From Actinomycetes bacterium (GTDB taxonomy: Bacteria > Actinomycetota > Coriobacteriia > Coriobacteriales > Eggerthellaceae), in contig JAEWQO010000070.1 in the NCBI GenBank assembly GCA_023460315.1, positions 1-64,000 on the forward strand: 64,000 nucleotides of DNA, in the 5' to 3' direction. A program made the translations under genes and the position numbers. Of the stretch, positions 1 through 8,346 are shown piece after piece. Below the pieces are notes generated by a model. It saw nothing but the letters and a program-made list of their open reading frames with translations. It did not search any database and was not told the origin of the DNA. Position 1 is the stretch's first letter, and each line of letters begins with the position of its first letter.

Positions 1-13
1 CCCCCGCGCCCGG

Positions 14-27
14 CCCCCCCCCCCCCC
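14..27. repeat. homopolymeric C tract (14 C) upstream of recG
   Basis: An uninterrupted run of 14 C residues lies about 46 bp before the preferred recG start, inside an even longer C/G-only stretch that begins at the window edge. Such runs are prone to slipped-strand length change and to sequencing error. Whether it is a real promoter-spacing element or an assembly artefact cannot be decided here, because the upstream gene is outside the window. Confidence 0.6.
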
Positions 28-73
28 ACGCCTCGGGATGCCTCCGCCCGCATGGCGGTTGGCAGGTGATGGG

Positions 74-2281
74 ATGATGCCGAAGAACGGCGAGAGCGGG
101 GCGGGTCCCGACCGCCTGGCGGCAACGCTTTTGCTCGACGAGCCGGTCGGCCGCATTCGCCTGGTCAGTCCGGCGCGGGCTCGCACGCTCGAGACGATGG
201 GCATCAGGACGGTGCGTGACCTGGCGACGCATTTCCCCCGTCGTTACCTAGACATGTCTCACAAGGTGAAGGTGGCCGAAGCCCACATCGGCGAGCAATG
301 CACCATCGAGGGAACCGTGCATGAAATCAAGCTGAAGCATCCCAAGCCGCGCCTTTCGTTGGTGGAGATCGCGGTCGTCGACGATTCGGGATTGCTCATG
401 GTCACGGCGTTCAGGCAGCCGTGGCTCATGGACTCCGTCAAAGCCGGCGCACGCATTGCCGTTGCCGGCAAGCTTGAGTTCAATTACGGATTCAAGCGCA
501 TGACGAATCCCTTTGTCGAGGTGCTTGAAGGCGGCGCTGTTGCGCCGGGGCTGATCATTCCCGTCCATCCCGCTTCTGAAAAGCTTTCGACGGCTTGGGT
601 GCGTCGGCTGGTGGGCAATGCGCTTTCCTCCCTCGAGGGTCTGTATGACCCGCTTCCGCTTGATCTGCGGGCGCGATACCGTCTCATGAGCCGCGGTGCC
701 GCCCTCGAGGCCATCCATTTTCCCCAGACCATTGACGAGGCCTCCGAAGCCCGCCGCCGGCTCGTGTATGAGGAGCTTCTTCTCTTGGAACTCATGCTCA
801 TGAGCGAGGAGCATGCTCGCACTGCCGGCTTTCCTGCGGTGTGCCATGTCGTTGACGGGCCGCGCTTGCGAGCCTTTGCGGCAGCGTTGCCTTTCTCCCT
901 CACCGACGAACAGGTCGCGGCACGCGATGACATGCTGGCGGTGCTGGCCGCCCCGAAGGCGGCAAGCCATATGCTTCTCGGAGACGTGGGAACGGGAAAG
1001 ACGATCGTTGCTGCCTTTGCCCTGGCGGCAGCTTCCGATTCGGGGGGCCAGGCGCTGTTCATGGCGCCCACCGAGGTCTTGGCCCGTCAACATGGCAAGA
1101 GTTTGGGGCCTTTGCTCGATGCGGCAGGCATCACCTGGGAGGTGCTCACGGGCTCGACCTCGGCGGGGGAGCGTGAGGCCATAGTCGCGCGTGTCGCTGG
1201 AGGCACGGTCGACGTGCTCATCGGCACGCATGCTCTTTTGGAGGAGGACGTTGCTCCCGCCCGTTGCACGCTTGTCGTCATCGATGAGCAGCAGCGGTTC
1301 GGTGTCGATCAGCGTGCCGCCCTTCTGGCCAAAGGACAGGCTCCCGATGCCCTCTATCTGACGGCCACGCCGATTCCGCGCACGTTGGCGCTTGCCCTGT
1401 TCGGAAACCTGACGCTGTCCTATCTCCTGCATCGGCCCTTTGACACGGCGCGACGCGAGACCTTGGTGCACCAAAAGTCAGAGCGCGGACGCGCCTACGA
1501 TGCGGCCCTCGCGGCCCTCGCGCGTGGCGAGCAGGTCTATGTCGTGTGTCCCTTGATCGGGAAATCGAGCGAGGAGCGCGACGCGAAGGGGGGCGGGCGA
1601 ACCAGGGAGGCTGACGAAGAGGGCACGGACTATGCGACCATCAGCATCGAAAGTGACGATGATCTGGCTGGAGACGACGTGGCGGCCGCTGAGCGGGAAG
1701 CTGCATTCCTCCAGGCAAAAACCTTTGCCGGCTATCGCGTCGACCTTTTGCATGGCCGCATGACGGGCAAGGAGAAGCAGGAAGTCATGCGTCGGTTTTC
1801 AACGGGCGAATCGCAGGTGCTTGTGGCCACCACGGTCATCGAGGTGGGCGTCGACGTGCCAAACGCCACCGTCATGATCATCGAGGATGCCGATCGGTTT
1901 GGCCTCTCGCAGCTTCACCAGCTGCGCGGCCGTGTTGGGCGCGGTGCCAAACCAGCGGAGGTGCACCTGATTTCGGCTTCGAAATCCGACGCGGCGCTCA
2001 CGCGCCTGGCGGCAATGCAGCGGACCGACGACGGCTTCGAGCTGGCCTCTTATGACCTGTCGCTGCGCCGCGAAGGGGATATCTTGGGAAATCGCCAGCA
2101 TGGCGCAGGGGGGCTCAAGCTGGTGAACGTCATGCGTGACGGTGCTGTCATCGAGGCCGCCCACGCTGACGCGGCGGCCATCATGGAGGGGGATCCCAGC
2201 CTGAGCTTGCCGGGCCATCGCGCCCTTGCGCGCGAGATGAGGTTGGTTTTTCCTGTCGAGCATCTGGTACAAGGAGGTTGA
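74..2281 (+). CDS. recG: ATP-dependent DNA helicase RecG
   Basis: RecG remodels stalled replication forks and branch-migrates Holliday junctions in the cytoplasm. The 735-aa product has an N-terminal OB-type wedge region (about 40-160) and two helicase lobes. Visible motifs are Walker A GDVGTGKT (about 302-309), a DEQQRFG box II (about 403; the family usually has DEQHRFG), TATPIPRT (about 429) and the GRVGRG arginine-finger motif (about 618). An acidic, low-complexity insertion (about 495-540) makes it longer than the usual ~690 aa. The frame is open from ATG 38, but the AGGTGAT ribosome-binding site at about 65-71 favours ATG 74 or 77. It is followed one base later by rsmD, so the two are co-transcribed. 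Identification is secure; the start is less certain. Confidence 0.96.
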   Translation: MMPKNGESGAGPDRLAATLLLDEPVGRIRLVSPARARTLETMGIRTVRDLATHFPRRYLDMSHKVKVAEAHIGEQCTIEGTVHEIKLKHPKPRLSLVEIAVVDDSGLLMVTAFRQPWLMDSVKAGARIAVAGKLEFNYGFKRMTNPFVEVLEGGAVAPGLIIPVHPASEKLSTAWVRRLVGNALSSLEGLYDPLPLDLRARYRLMSRGAALEAIHFPQTIDEASEARRRLVYEELLLLELMLMSEEHARTAGFPAVCHVVDGPRLRAFAAALPFSLTDEQVAARDDMLAVLAAPKAASHMLLGDVGTGKTIVAAFALAAASDSGGQALFMAPTEVLARQHGKSLGPLLDAAGITWEVLTGSTSAGEREAIVARVAGGTVDVLIGTHALLEEDVAPARCTLVVIDEQQRFGVDQRAALLAKGQAPDALYLTATPIPRTLALALFGNLTLSYLLHRPFDTARRETLVHQKSERGRAYDAALAALARGEQVYVVCPLIGKSSEERDAKGGGRTREADEEGTDYATISIESDDDLAGDDVAAAEREAAFLQAKTFAGYRVDLLHGRMTGKEKQEVMRRFSTGESQVLVATTVIEVGVDVPNATVMIIEDADRFGLSQLHQLRGRVGRGAKPAEVHLISASKSDAALTRLAAMQRTDDGFELASYDLSLRREGDILGNRQHGAGGLKLVNVMRDGAVIEAAHADAAAIMEGDPSLSLPGHRALAREMRLVFPVEHLVQGG

Positions 2282-2282
2282 C

Positions 2283-2876
2283 GTGCGCATTATTGCCGGA
2301 GCATATCGTGGCCGGGTGATCAAGGCCCCGAAGGGAAAGGACACCAGGCCAACCACGGATCGGGTTCGCGAGTCCCTCATGAGCTCGCTTGGCAGCGCGC
2401 GCGGCGGCTTCGACGGCGCCATCGTCCTTGACGCATTTGCCGGGTCGGGGGCGCTGGGTCTGGAAGCATTCTCGCGCGGGGCGGCAAGCGTGCAGTTCTG
2501 CGAACGCGATGGAGCAGCCTTGAGGGTGCTGCAGGACAACGTGGACCGTCTTGGCCTCGCTGCTCCCGCCGTGCGGATCCGGCGGATCGACGTGTTGCGA
2601 AACCCTGCCGTGCGCGCGCAACCGCCCTTCGACCTCGTTCTGCTTGACCCGCCGTATGCCTGCCCGGCCATCGATGTGCTGAATCTCGTCTCCACGTTGC
2701 GAAGCAGCGGCTCCCTGTCACGGCAGGCCCTTGTGTCCTATGAGCATTCCGCGACGACGTCCGGACAGACGGACGAAGCTGTGGCATCCTGCGGTTTTGT
2801 GCTTGCATCTCGCAGGAAATACGGTGATACTGTCGTGGATATTCTGAAAAGCGAAGAAGGAATGCCAACACCATGA
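2283..2876 (+). CDS. rsmD: 16S rRNA (guanine966-N2)-methyltransferase RsmD
   Basis: This 197-aa S-adenosylmethionine-dependent enzyme methylates G966 of 16S rRNA. Its N-terminus (MRIIAGAYRGR) is the typical RsmD start. The SAM-binding glycine loop DAFAGSGALGLEA is near residues 50-62, and the catalytic DPPY motif (LLDPPYA) is near 122. Translation begins at GTG 2283, preceded by AAGGAGG. The last four bases overlap the coaD start (ATGA), the usual rsmD-coaD coupling in Gram-positive bacteria. Nothing is unusual in length or motifs. Confidence 0.95.
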   Translation: MRIIAGAYRGRVIKAPKGKDTRPTTDRVRESLMSSLGSARGGFDGAIVLDAFAGSGALGLEAFSRGAASVQFCERDGAALRVLQDNVDRLGLAAPAVRIRRIDVLRNPAVRAQPPFDLVLLDPPYACPAIDVLNLVSTLRSSGSLSRQALVSYEHSATTSGQTDEAVASCGFVLASRRKYGDTVVDILKSEEGMPTP

Positions 2877-3349
2877 AACGTGCACTCACTCCGGGGACGT
2901 TCGATCCCATTACCAGCGGGCACCTCGATGTCATCACGCGCGCGGCCCAGCTTGTCGACGAGGTCATCGTGGCGGTGGCTGCCTCGCCTGGCAAACAGCC
3001 CCTCTTCACGCTTGAGGAGCGCGTGGGACTCATCCGTCAGGCGACGAGTCACCTGCCGAATGTGCGTGTTGAGCCGTTCGCAGGCCTGCTGGTTGATTTT
3101 GCCCGGGAGATGGATGCGTCGGTCGTGATCAAAGGGCTTCGCGCCATCACTGACTTCGAATACGAGTTCCAGATGACGGCGCTCAACTATCAGCTTGATC
3201 AGCAGCTGGAAACCCTGTTCATCATGTCTCCTCCGCAGTATATGTACCTCTCGTCGTCCATCGTGCGTGAGATTGCGAGCCTGCATGGGGACGTGGCACA
3301 GTTTGTTCCCTCCTGCGTGATGGGCGCGCTCGAGGGGAAATTCGACTGA
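2873..3349 (+). CDS. coaD: phosphopantetheine adenylyltransferase
   Basis: CoaD makes dephospho-CoA from 4'-phosphopantetheine and ATP, the penultimate step of CoA synthesis. The 158-aa length is standard. The nucleotidyltransferase signature GTFDPITSGH (8-17) supplies the T/HxGH-type active site, and the SSSIVRE motif near the C-terminus is the ISSTxVR-type ATP-binding element. The start overlaps the rsmD stop. A strong intrinsic terminator follows 67 bp after the stop, so coaD closes the recG-rsmD-coaD unit. Confidence 0.96.
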   Translation: MKRALTPGTFDPITSGHLDVITRAAQLVDEVIVAVAASPGKQPLFTLEERVGLIRQATSHLPNVRVEPFAGLLVDFAREMDASVVIKGLRAITDFEYEFQMTALNYQLDQQLETLFIMSPPQYMYLSSSIVREIASLHGDVAQFVPSCVMGALEGKFD

Positions 3350-3416
3350 GCTTGGTCGGGCCCGGCGAGGACTTCTGGTTCTGCATGGCGCGAACCGGGA
3401 TTGCTCGCATGGTTTT

Positions 3417-3443
3417 GAAGGGGCTTTCCCCTTCTCCTTTTTT
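3417..3443 (+). terminator. intrinsic terminator after coaD
   Basis: A 7-bp stem GAAGGGG/CCCCTTC with loop CTTT is followed by TCCTTTTTT. Stem, tight loop and T-run make this a canonical Rho-independent terminator. Confidence 0.9.
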
Positions 3444-3550
3444 GACGCACGGCAGGTGCGCGGAGGCGCTCGATTCGCGAGAAACCTGCCCGATAAAATC
3501 AACGATACGGTTCCGACGTGGTGAAATATGCGCGGTTTATGCAGTGGCGC

Positions 3551-3578
3551 TTGGAATTGACCGCAAACCTGCTAGAAT
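3551..3578 (+). promoter_or_regulatory. candidate promoter for the 3657-4690 genes
   Basis: A -35-like TTGGAA (3551-3556), a 16-bp spacer and TAGAAT (3573-3578) are preceded by an extended -10 TGC. It lies after the coaD terminator and about 80 bp before the next start codon. It is a consensus match only. Confidence 0.55.
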
Positions 3579-3656
3579 ATCTTGACGCATGCGCGGAGGC
3601 GGTGGTGTATGCATTGATGCAGTTGAAACGCAGCACGCTTGGGTGGAAGGACTATC

Positions 3657-4130
3657 ATGGACGAAACAGGAGTCTTGGGGCTGCTCGAGGAGCTCTCGAT
3701 TCTTCTTGAAGATTCGAAGCCGGTTTTCGGCAAAAACACCATGCGGCAGGTGGATATCGCCGCGGTATTCGAGATCATGGATGAAGTTCGCGACACGTTC
3801 CCCAGCGAGTTTTCTCAGGCCCGTCAGATTGTGCGTGAGCGCCAGAGCCTTCTCGACGATGCCGAGGCTGAGGCAAACCGCATGATTGAGGACGCTCGCA
3901 GCCAGGCCATGACCATCGCGAGCGAACAGGAAATCGTCCGCATTTCGCAGCAGCAGGCGGATCAGGTTCTCGCCGATGCGCGAGAGTTGGAACGGCAGAC
4001 GCGTGCCGGTGCCGAAGATTACGCTGACGAGGTGTTTGGTCACGTCGAGCAGAGCCTTGACACCTTGCTCAACAACGTGCGTCGCTGCCGCGACCGCCTG
4101 AACGCCAATTCCCTCGCTGCCGGACGTTGA
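3657..4130 (+). CDS. coiled-coil protein, DivIVA/ATP-synthase-b-like
   Basis: This 157-aa soluble protein is predicted to be almost entirely helical. After a short N-terminal part (about 1-55) come heptad-rich stretches with many Gln, Glu, Ala and Arg residues (about 60-140). Such sequences are often annotated as ATP synthase b-like or DivIVA-like, but no specific function can be assigned. ATG 3657 is preferred because GGAAGG lies 7-12 bp upstream; an in-frame TTG at 3639 lacks such support. Its stop overlaps the start of the next gene by one base (TGATG), so the two are translationally coupled. A cell-division or envelope role would fit DivIVA relatives but is only a guess. Confidence 0.75.
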   Translation: MDETGVLGLLEELSILLEDSKPVFGKNTMRQVDIAAVFEIMDEVRDTFPSEFSQARQIVRERQSLLDDAEAEANRMIEDARSQAMTIASEQEIVRISQQQADQVLADARELERQTRAGAEDYADEVFGHVEQSLDTLLNNVRRCRDRLNANSLAAGR

Positions 4131-4690
4131 TGGATTCCACGCGCATCCATATTCCGAACGAACTGTTCGCCCCGGCACACTGCGTTCGCTTTGACGGCGA
4201 GGTTGTGTTGCCCGTCATCAGGTCAGGCCCTGATTCATATCGGTTTGCCGACCCGTTGTCGTGGCGGATCGATGTCACGAACACCGGCGACGCCCTGCTC
4301 GTCCGCGGCACGGTCGAAGGCGAGGCGGAGACGTCATGCGCCCGGTGCTTGGATGATTTTTCCTTTCCGGTCGCGGGAGACGTCGAAGGGTACTTTCTGC
4401 TGAAAGCCGATTCCGAAGTGCCCGAAGGCTTGGATGAGGATGAATTTGACGTGTTGCCTGAAAGCGGCATCGTGGATATCGAGCCGCTCATTGTCGCCGG
4501 GCTTCTCTTGGAGTTTCCTCTCGTTCCTCTCTGTGACGATCGCTGCAAGGGTCTCTGCCCGACGTGTGGCGCGGACCTCAACGCCGGCCCGTGCGAATGT
4601 GAGAGGGATGGCGGAGAGGTGAAGCAGGACGGGGCTCGGCAAAACCCGTTTGCCGCCCTTGAGGGTTTTCCTTTCGAAGAAGGGCGATAA
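4130..4690 (+). CDS. YceD/DUF177 family zinc-ribbon protein
   Basis: This 186-aa protein belongs to the YceD (DUF177) family, whose members influence 23S rRNA accumulation and usually sit just before rpmF. Family hallmarks are the central CARCLDDF motif (about 67-74) and the C-terminal Cys cluster in CDDRCKGLCPTCGADLN, which looks metal-binding. Translation starts at ATG 4130, overlapping the preceding stop. Unusually, an ABC exporter gene separates it from rpmF here. The family assignment is firm; the biochemical role is not established. Confidence 0.88.
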   Translation: MDSTRIHIPNELFAPAHCVRFDGEVVLPVIRSGPDSYRFADPLSWRIDVTNTGDALLVRGTVEGEAETSCARCLDDFSFPVAGDVEGYFLLKADSEVPEGLDEDEFDVLPESGIVDIEPLIVAGLLLEFPLVPLCDDRCKGLCPTCGADLNAGPCECERDGGEVKQDGARQNPFAALEGFPFEEGR

Positions 4691-4789
4691 AGCCCGACGG
4701 TCTCTGTTCCTTCCGGCATTTCCCCGTGCGGATCATGCCTCCGTATCGATTTCTGGCCGTCTTTCCCGCAGGTGGGGTACAATGACGGC

Positions 4790-6616
4790 ATGGACAACGA
4801 GAAAGAAATGAACGGGGCCTCTGAGCCGTATGTGTCTGCGCGCGCCGTGCTTGCCCGCTTCGTCACCTATTATCGGCCTTATCGGTTCCTCTTCTTCTTC
4901 GATCTGTTTTGTGCGGCTGTTCTTGCGGCAGTCGACCTTGCTTTCCCCCAATTCCTCAATTTCTTCACCAAGGATTTCTTTTTGGAATCGCCTGCAGTCA
5001 TTCTGGCCTCGCTCGGTTGGATAGCGCTCGGGTTTGTGGCGCTGTATGCCCTGAGGACCGGATGCCAGTACTTCATCACGGCATGGGGACATATCATGGG
5101 GGCCCGCATGGAGGCTGACATGCGTATGGATCTGTTCACGCAGTATCAGCGCCTGAGCTTCTCCTACTACGACAGGAACAACACCGGCGAGATGATGAGC
5201 AAGCTTCTGACCGATCTGTTTGACATTTCCGAATTGGCACATCACGGGCCGGAAAACCTCTTCATCTGCATTCTGAAGATAGCAGGATCGTTCGTGCTGC
5301 TGTTCATGATCAATGTGCCGCTTACGGCCGTCATGCTGGTCGCGACGGTGGCCATGGCGGCATATGCCCTCTGGCGCAACTATCGCAAGCGCATCATCTT
5401 CACCGAAAACCGGAGGAAGATGGCCGACATCAACGCCCGTCTGCAGGATTCTCTCGGCGGGATTCGCGTCGTGAAGTCCTTTGGCAACGAGGCGGTGGAA
5501 ATCGAGAAATTCGACCGGACGAACGTGCGTTTCGTGGACACCAAGGAGAGCTCCTATCGGTTCATGGGCGCGTTCCATGCGGTGAACTCGGCATTCACGG
5601 GCGTGCTGTACACCGTGACCATCGTGGGGGGAGGCTATTTCGTGGCAACGGGCACTCTCGCCACCACCGATCTGGCCATCTACGCGCTGTATATCGGCAT
5701 CTTCCTCTCTCCCGTCGAACAGCTCATCAATTTCACCGAGCAGTTCCAGAAGGGCTATGCCGGTTTTCGCCGTTTCATGGAAGTGCTGGCCGTGCGGCCG
5801 GACGTGCAGAACCGTCCGGAAGCCGTGTCGCTCGAAGAGGCGCGGGCGGGACGGCGCACCGGCTTGGTCGCGGGCGAGGTGCGCTACCGTGACGTGCGCT
5901 TCGGCTACGATGGCCGACATGAGGTGCTGAGGGGGTTCGACCTGACGATTCCGGCAGGATCGACCGTTGCGTTTGTGGGGCCGTCAGGCGGTGGCAAGAC
6001 CACGGCGTGCTCGTTGCTGCCGCGCTTTTATGACGTTCGGGAGGGCGCCGTGGAAATCGATGGGATCGACGTGCGCGACGTGAAGGTCGACACCTTGCGC
6101 GAGGCGATTGGCATTGTGCAGCAGGATGTGTATCTGTTTGGCGGCACTGTTCGCGAGAACATTGCCTATGGCAAGCCGGATGCCTCGGATGCCGAGATCG
6201 TAGAGGCTGCGCGTCAGGCAAACATACACGGGTTCATCATGGGGTTGCCGGAGGCCTATGAGACGTTCGTCGGCGAACGCGGGGCACGCCTGTCGGGCGG
6301 CCAGAAGCAGCGCATCGCCGTTGCCCGCGTGTTTCTGCGCAACCCGCACATCCTCATTCTGGATGAGGCGACGAGCGCTTTGGACAATGAAAGCGAACGG
6401 GCCATCCAGTCGTCGCTCGACGAGTTGTCCGAAGGGCGCACGACGCTCATTATCGCGCATCGCCTGTCCACGATCCGCGGTGCCGACCTCATCGCCGTCG
6501 TCGACGAGGGACGGGTGGTTGAACGGGGAACCCATGAGGAGCTGCTTGCATTGGGCGGGACGTATGCCCGCTACTACGAGATGCAGTTCGGCCCCGTCGC
6601 GGGCAGGACTCCCTGA
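4790..6616 (+). CDS. ABC transporter, fused permease-ATPase (MsbA/MdlB type)
   Basis: This is a half-size exporter of about 608 aa with an N-terminal six-helix membrane domain (about 20-310) and a C-terminal ATPase. The nucleotide-binding domain shows Walker A GPSGGGKTT (about 397), signature LSGGQKQR (about 502) and Walker B ILILDEATSALD (about 522). It should act as a homodimer in the cytoplasmic membrane. Substrate cannot be inferred. Two starts are possible, GTG 4772 and ATG 4790, and neither has an ideal ribosome-binding site. It interrupts the common yceD-rpmF neighbourhood, suggesting lineage-specific insertion. Confidence 0.92.
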   Translation: MDNEKEMNGASEPYVSARAVLARFVTYYRPYRFLFFFDLFCAAVLAAVDLAFPQFLNFFTKDFFLESPAVILASLGWIALGFVALYALRTGCQYFITAWGHIMGARMEADMRMDLFTQYQRLSFSYYDRNNTGEMMSKLLTDLFDISELAHHGPENLFICILKIAGSFVLLFMINVPLTAVMLVATVAMAAYALWRNYRKRIIFTENRRKMADINARLQDSLGGIRVVKSFGNEAVEIEKFDRTNVRFVDTKESSYRFMGAFHAVNSAFTGVLYTVTIVGGGYFVATGTLATTDLAIYALYIGIFLSPVEQLINFTEQFQKGYAGFRRFMEVLAVRPDVQNRPEAVSLEEARAGRRTGLVAGEVRYRDVRFGYDGRHEVLRGFDLTIPAGSTVAFVGPSGGGKTTACSLLPRFYDVREGAVEIDGIDVRDVKVDTLREAIGIVQQDVYLFGGTVRENIAYGKPDASDAEIVEAARQANIHGFIMGLPEAYETFVGERGARLSGGQKQRIAVARVFLRNPHILILDEATSALDNESERAIQSSLDELSEGRTTLIIAHRLSTIRGADLIAVVDEGRVVERGTHEELLALGGTYARYYEMQFGPVAGRTP

Positions 6617-6849
6617 TCCGGCCTGTTCTCTGCCGGCATTCGTTCGACGGTCGCCCGTCCCGTAGCCCCACGCTTGGACACCATGCTCCGAAGGGCCCTT
6701 GTGCCTGTCGTTTGCGTGTCGTTGGTCATTTTCATGGTGATCGGGGCTTGCGGCGCGAAGCAGCCTTTGGTACCATACTACTTCGCGTGTTTATCGAAGC
6801 GAAACGGACAGGTGTGACGCACCGTCCGGCTGAAGAAGGAGTATAGATC

Positions 6850-7029
6850 ATGGCAGTACCTAAGCGCAAAATGGGTCGGTCCCGCACTCATGCCCGCCGC
6901 AGCAGCAATGACCGGATTGTGGCGCCAGCGCGCTCCGTTTGTCCGCAGTGCGGGGAAGTGAAGCTTCCTCATCGCGTGTGCCCGAACTGTGGGTTCTACA
7001 AGAACCGTGAGGTCATCGAGACAGACTAG
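6850..7029 (+). CDS. rpmF: 50S ribosomal protein L32
   Basis: This 59-aa basic protein starts MAVPKRKMGRSRT, the classic L32 N-terminus. It carries a zinc-binding CxxC...CxxC set (C31, C34, C44, C47), so this is the zinc-containing C+ form of L32. AAGGAG lies just before ATG 6850. A terminator-like hairpin follows 42 bp after the stop. The gap 6617-6849 before it holds no convincing gene, and I could not pick a clear promoter there. Confidence 0.96.
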   Translation: MAVPKRKMGRSRTHARRSSNDRIVAPARSVCPQCGEVKLPHRVCPNCGFYKNREVIETD

Positions 7030-7070
7030 CTCCAGCTGCGCATTTGCGCACGGGATTGCCTGCGCCTGAC

Positions 7071-7119
7071 AAGCCCCTTCGTTACCTCGCGTTCACGTGA
7101 GCCGGCGAAGGGGCTTTCT
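7071..7119 (+). terminator. terminator-like hairpin after rpmF
   Basis: An 11-bp perfect stem, AAGCCCCTTCG at 7071-7081 with CGAAGGGGCTT at 7106-7116, encloses a 24-nt loop and runs into TTCTCT. The stem is strong but the T-run is short, so termination may be partial, with read-through into plsX. Confidence 0.7.
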
Positions 7120-7250
7120 CTGCTCGGTCTCCTTTGACGGGGCTGACGTTTGGCGGTGCAAGCATTTCCCGCGTGTCTTTCCCGATTGATGCAATCTGTG
7201 GTGTCGTTGCGGGTTTGGCACGGAATGCGCCGTCGAACGAAGGGATCACT

Positions 7251-8264
7251 ATGTCAGAGAAGGTCACCATCGCCGTCGATGCCATGGGCGGCGACCATGC
7301 TCCCGGCGTTGTCCTCGGGGGAGTCGCCGATGCCCTTGTGGCCGACGAGGCGCTGCATGTCGTGCTCTGCGGTCCGGCCGAGGTCGTGGAACCGTTCGCG
7401 TCCCGTCATGAGCGCTGCGTTGCTCGCGTGACAACCGAGGTCATCGACATGGGGGAGCATCCGGCGAACGCCGTTCGCAAGAAGAAGGACTCCTCCCTTG
7501 TCGTGGGCTGCCGCCTGGTGAAAGAGGGGGAGGCCCAAGGCTTTTTCTCAGCGGGTTCAACCGGTGCCTGCCTGGCTGCCGCCACGCTGGTCATGGGACG
7601 CATCAAGGGCGTCTCGCGACCGGCCCTCGCCACGGTCATTCCCTCGCCGGTGAAGCCCGTCGTCATGTGCGATGTCGGGGCGAACGCCGATTGCAAGCCC
7701 GAATACCTGGTGCAGTTCGCGCAGATGGCAACGGTGTATATGGAAAAGGTCATCGGCGTGCCAAACCCCCGCGTCGCCCTCCTGAACATCGGCGAGGAGG
7801 AGGCAAAGGGCTCGCAGTTTGCCCAAAAGGCTTATCTGTTGCTCAAGGATCGCGTGCCGAATTTCGCCGGAAATGGGGAGGGGAGCGACATCCTGCCAGC
7901 CACTTATGACATATTCGTCACCGACGGATTTACCGGCAACGTGTGCCTGAAGACCATCGAGGGGACGTCGAAGACGTTGTTCAAGACCCTCAAGGGCCTT
8001 ATGCTGAAGAGTCCGGTGACCAAGCTGGGAGCCCTTGCCATCAAGGGCGGACTGAAGGACCTTGCCGCACAAGTGAGTCCGGACACGTACGGCGGCGCGC
8101 CCCTGCTGGGCGTCAAGGGTGCCTGCATCGTCGGCCATGGCTCGTCAAATGAGACGGCCGTATGCAATGGCGTGCTGACCACAGCGGGTATCGTGCGGGC
8201 AAACGTTTCTGAAATAATAGCGCAAACCGTTTCAAAACGGGGCACCTCGGCTACAATGGATTAG
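7251..8264 (+). CDS. plsX: phosphate acyltransferase PlsX
   Basis: PlsX converts acyl-ACP to acyl-phosphate for phosphatidic acid synthesis at the membrane surface. The 337-aa product starts with the family signature (VTIAVDAMGGDHAP) and keeps the FFSAGSTGA and FVTDGFTGN motifs. ATG 7251 is chosen because GAAGGGA precedes it; the frame is open further upstream to 7134, but that extension has no family similarity. plsX is often followed by acpP. Here rnc follows directly after 82 bp and acpP is absent. Confidence 0.95.
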   Translation: MSEKVTIAVDAMGGDHAPGVVLGGVADALVADEALHVVLCGPAEVVEPFASRHERCVARVTTEVIDMGEHPANAVRKKKDSSLVVGCRLVKEGEAQGFFSAGSTGACLAAATLVMGRIKGVSRPALATVIPSPVKPVVMCDVGANADCKPEYLVQFAQMATVYMEKVIGVPNPRVALLNIGEEEAKGSQFAQKAYLLLKDRVPNFAGNGEGSDILPATYDIFVTDGFTGNVCLKTIEGTSKTLFKTLKGLMLKSPVTKLGALAIKGGLKDLAAQVSPDTYGGAPLLGVKGACIVGHGSSNETAVCNGVLTTAGIVRANVSEIIAQTVSKRGTSATMD

Positions 8265-8346
8265 TCGAGTTGCGCAGGGCACGAAGTGCGCGCTCGTCTC
8301 TGCATGACAATCGAAAACGTTTTTTACCAGAAGGTCCGAACACCTT

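Larger units (their letters stand above)
3350..3656 (+). other. intergenic region with terminator and promoter
   Basis: These 307 bp between coaD and the coiled-coil gene hold a terminator (3417-3443) and a good promoter candidate (3551-3578). Short open frames here run through the terminator, lack ribosome-binding sites and are not taken as genes. Confidence 0.7.

Noticed and set aside
3352..3585. 77-codon frame after coaD
   Set aside because: It runs through a canonical terminator and lacks a ribosome-binding site.
7134..7250. 39-residue N-terminal extension of PlsX
   Set aside because: No similarity to the family; the ribosome-binding site GAAGGGA points to ATG 7251.
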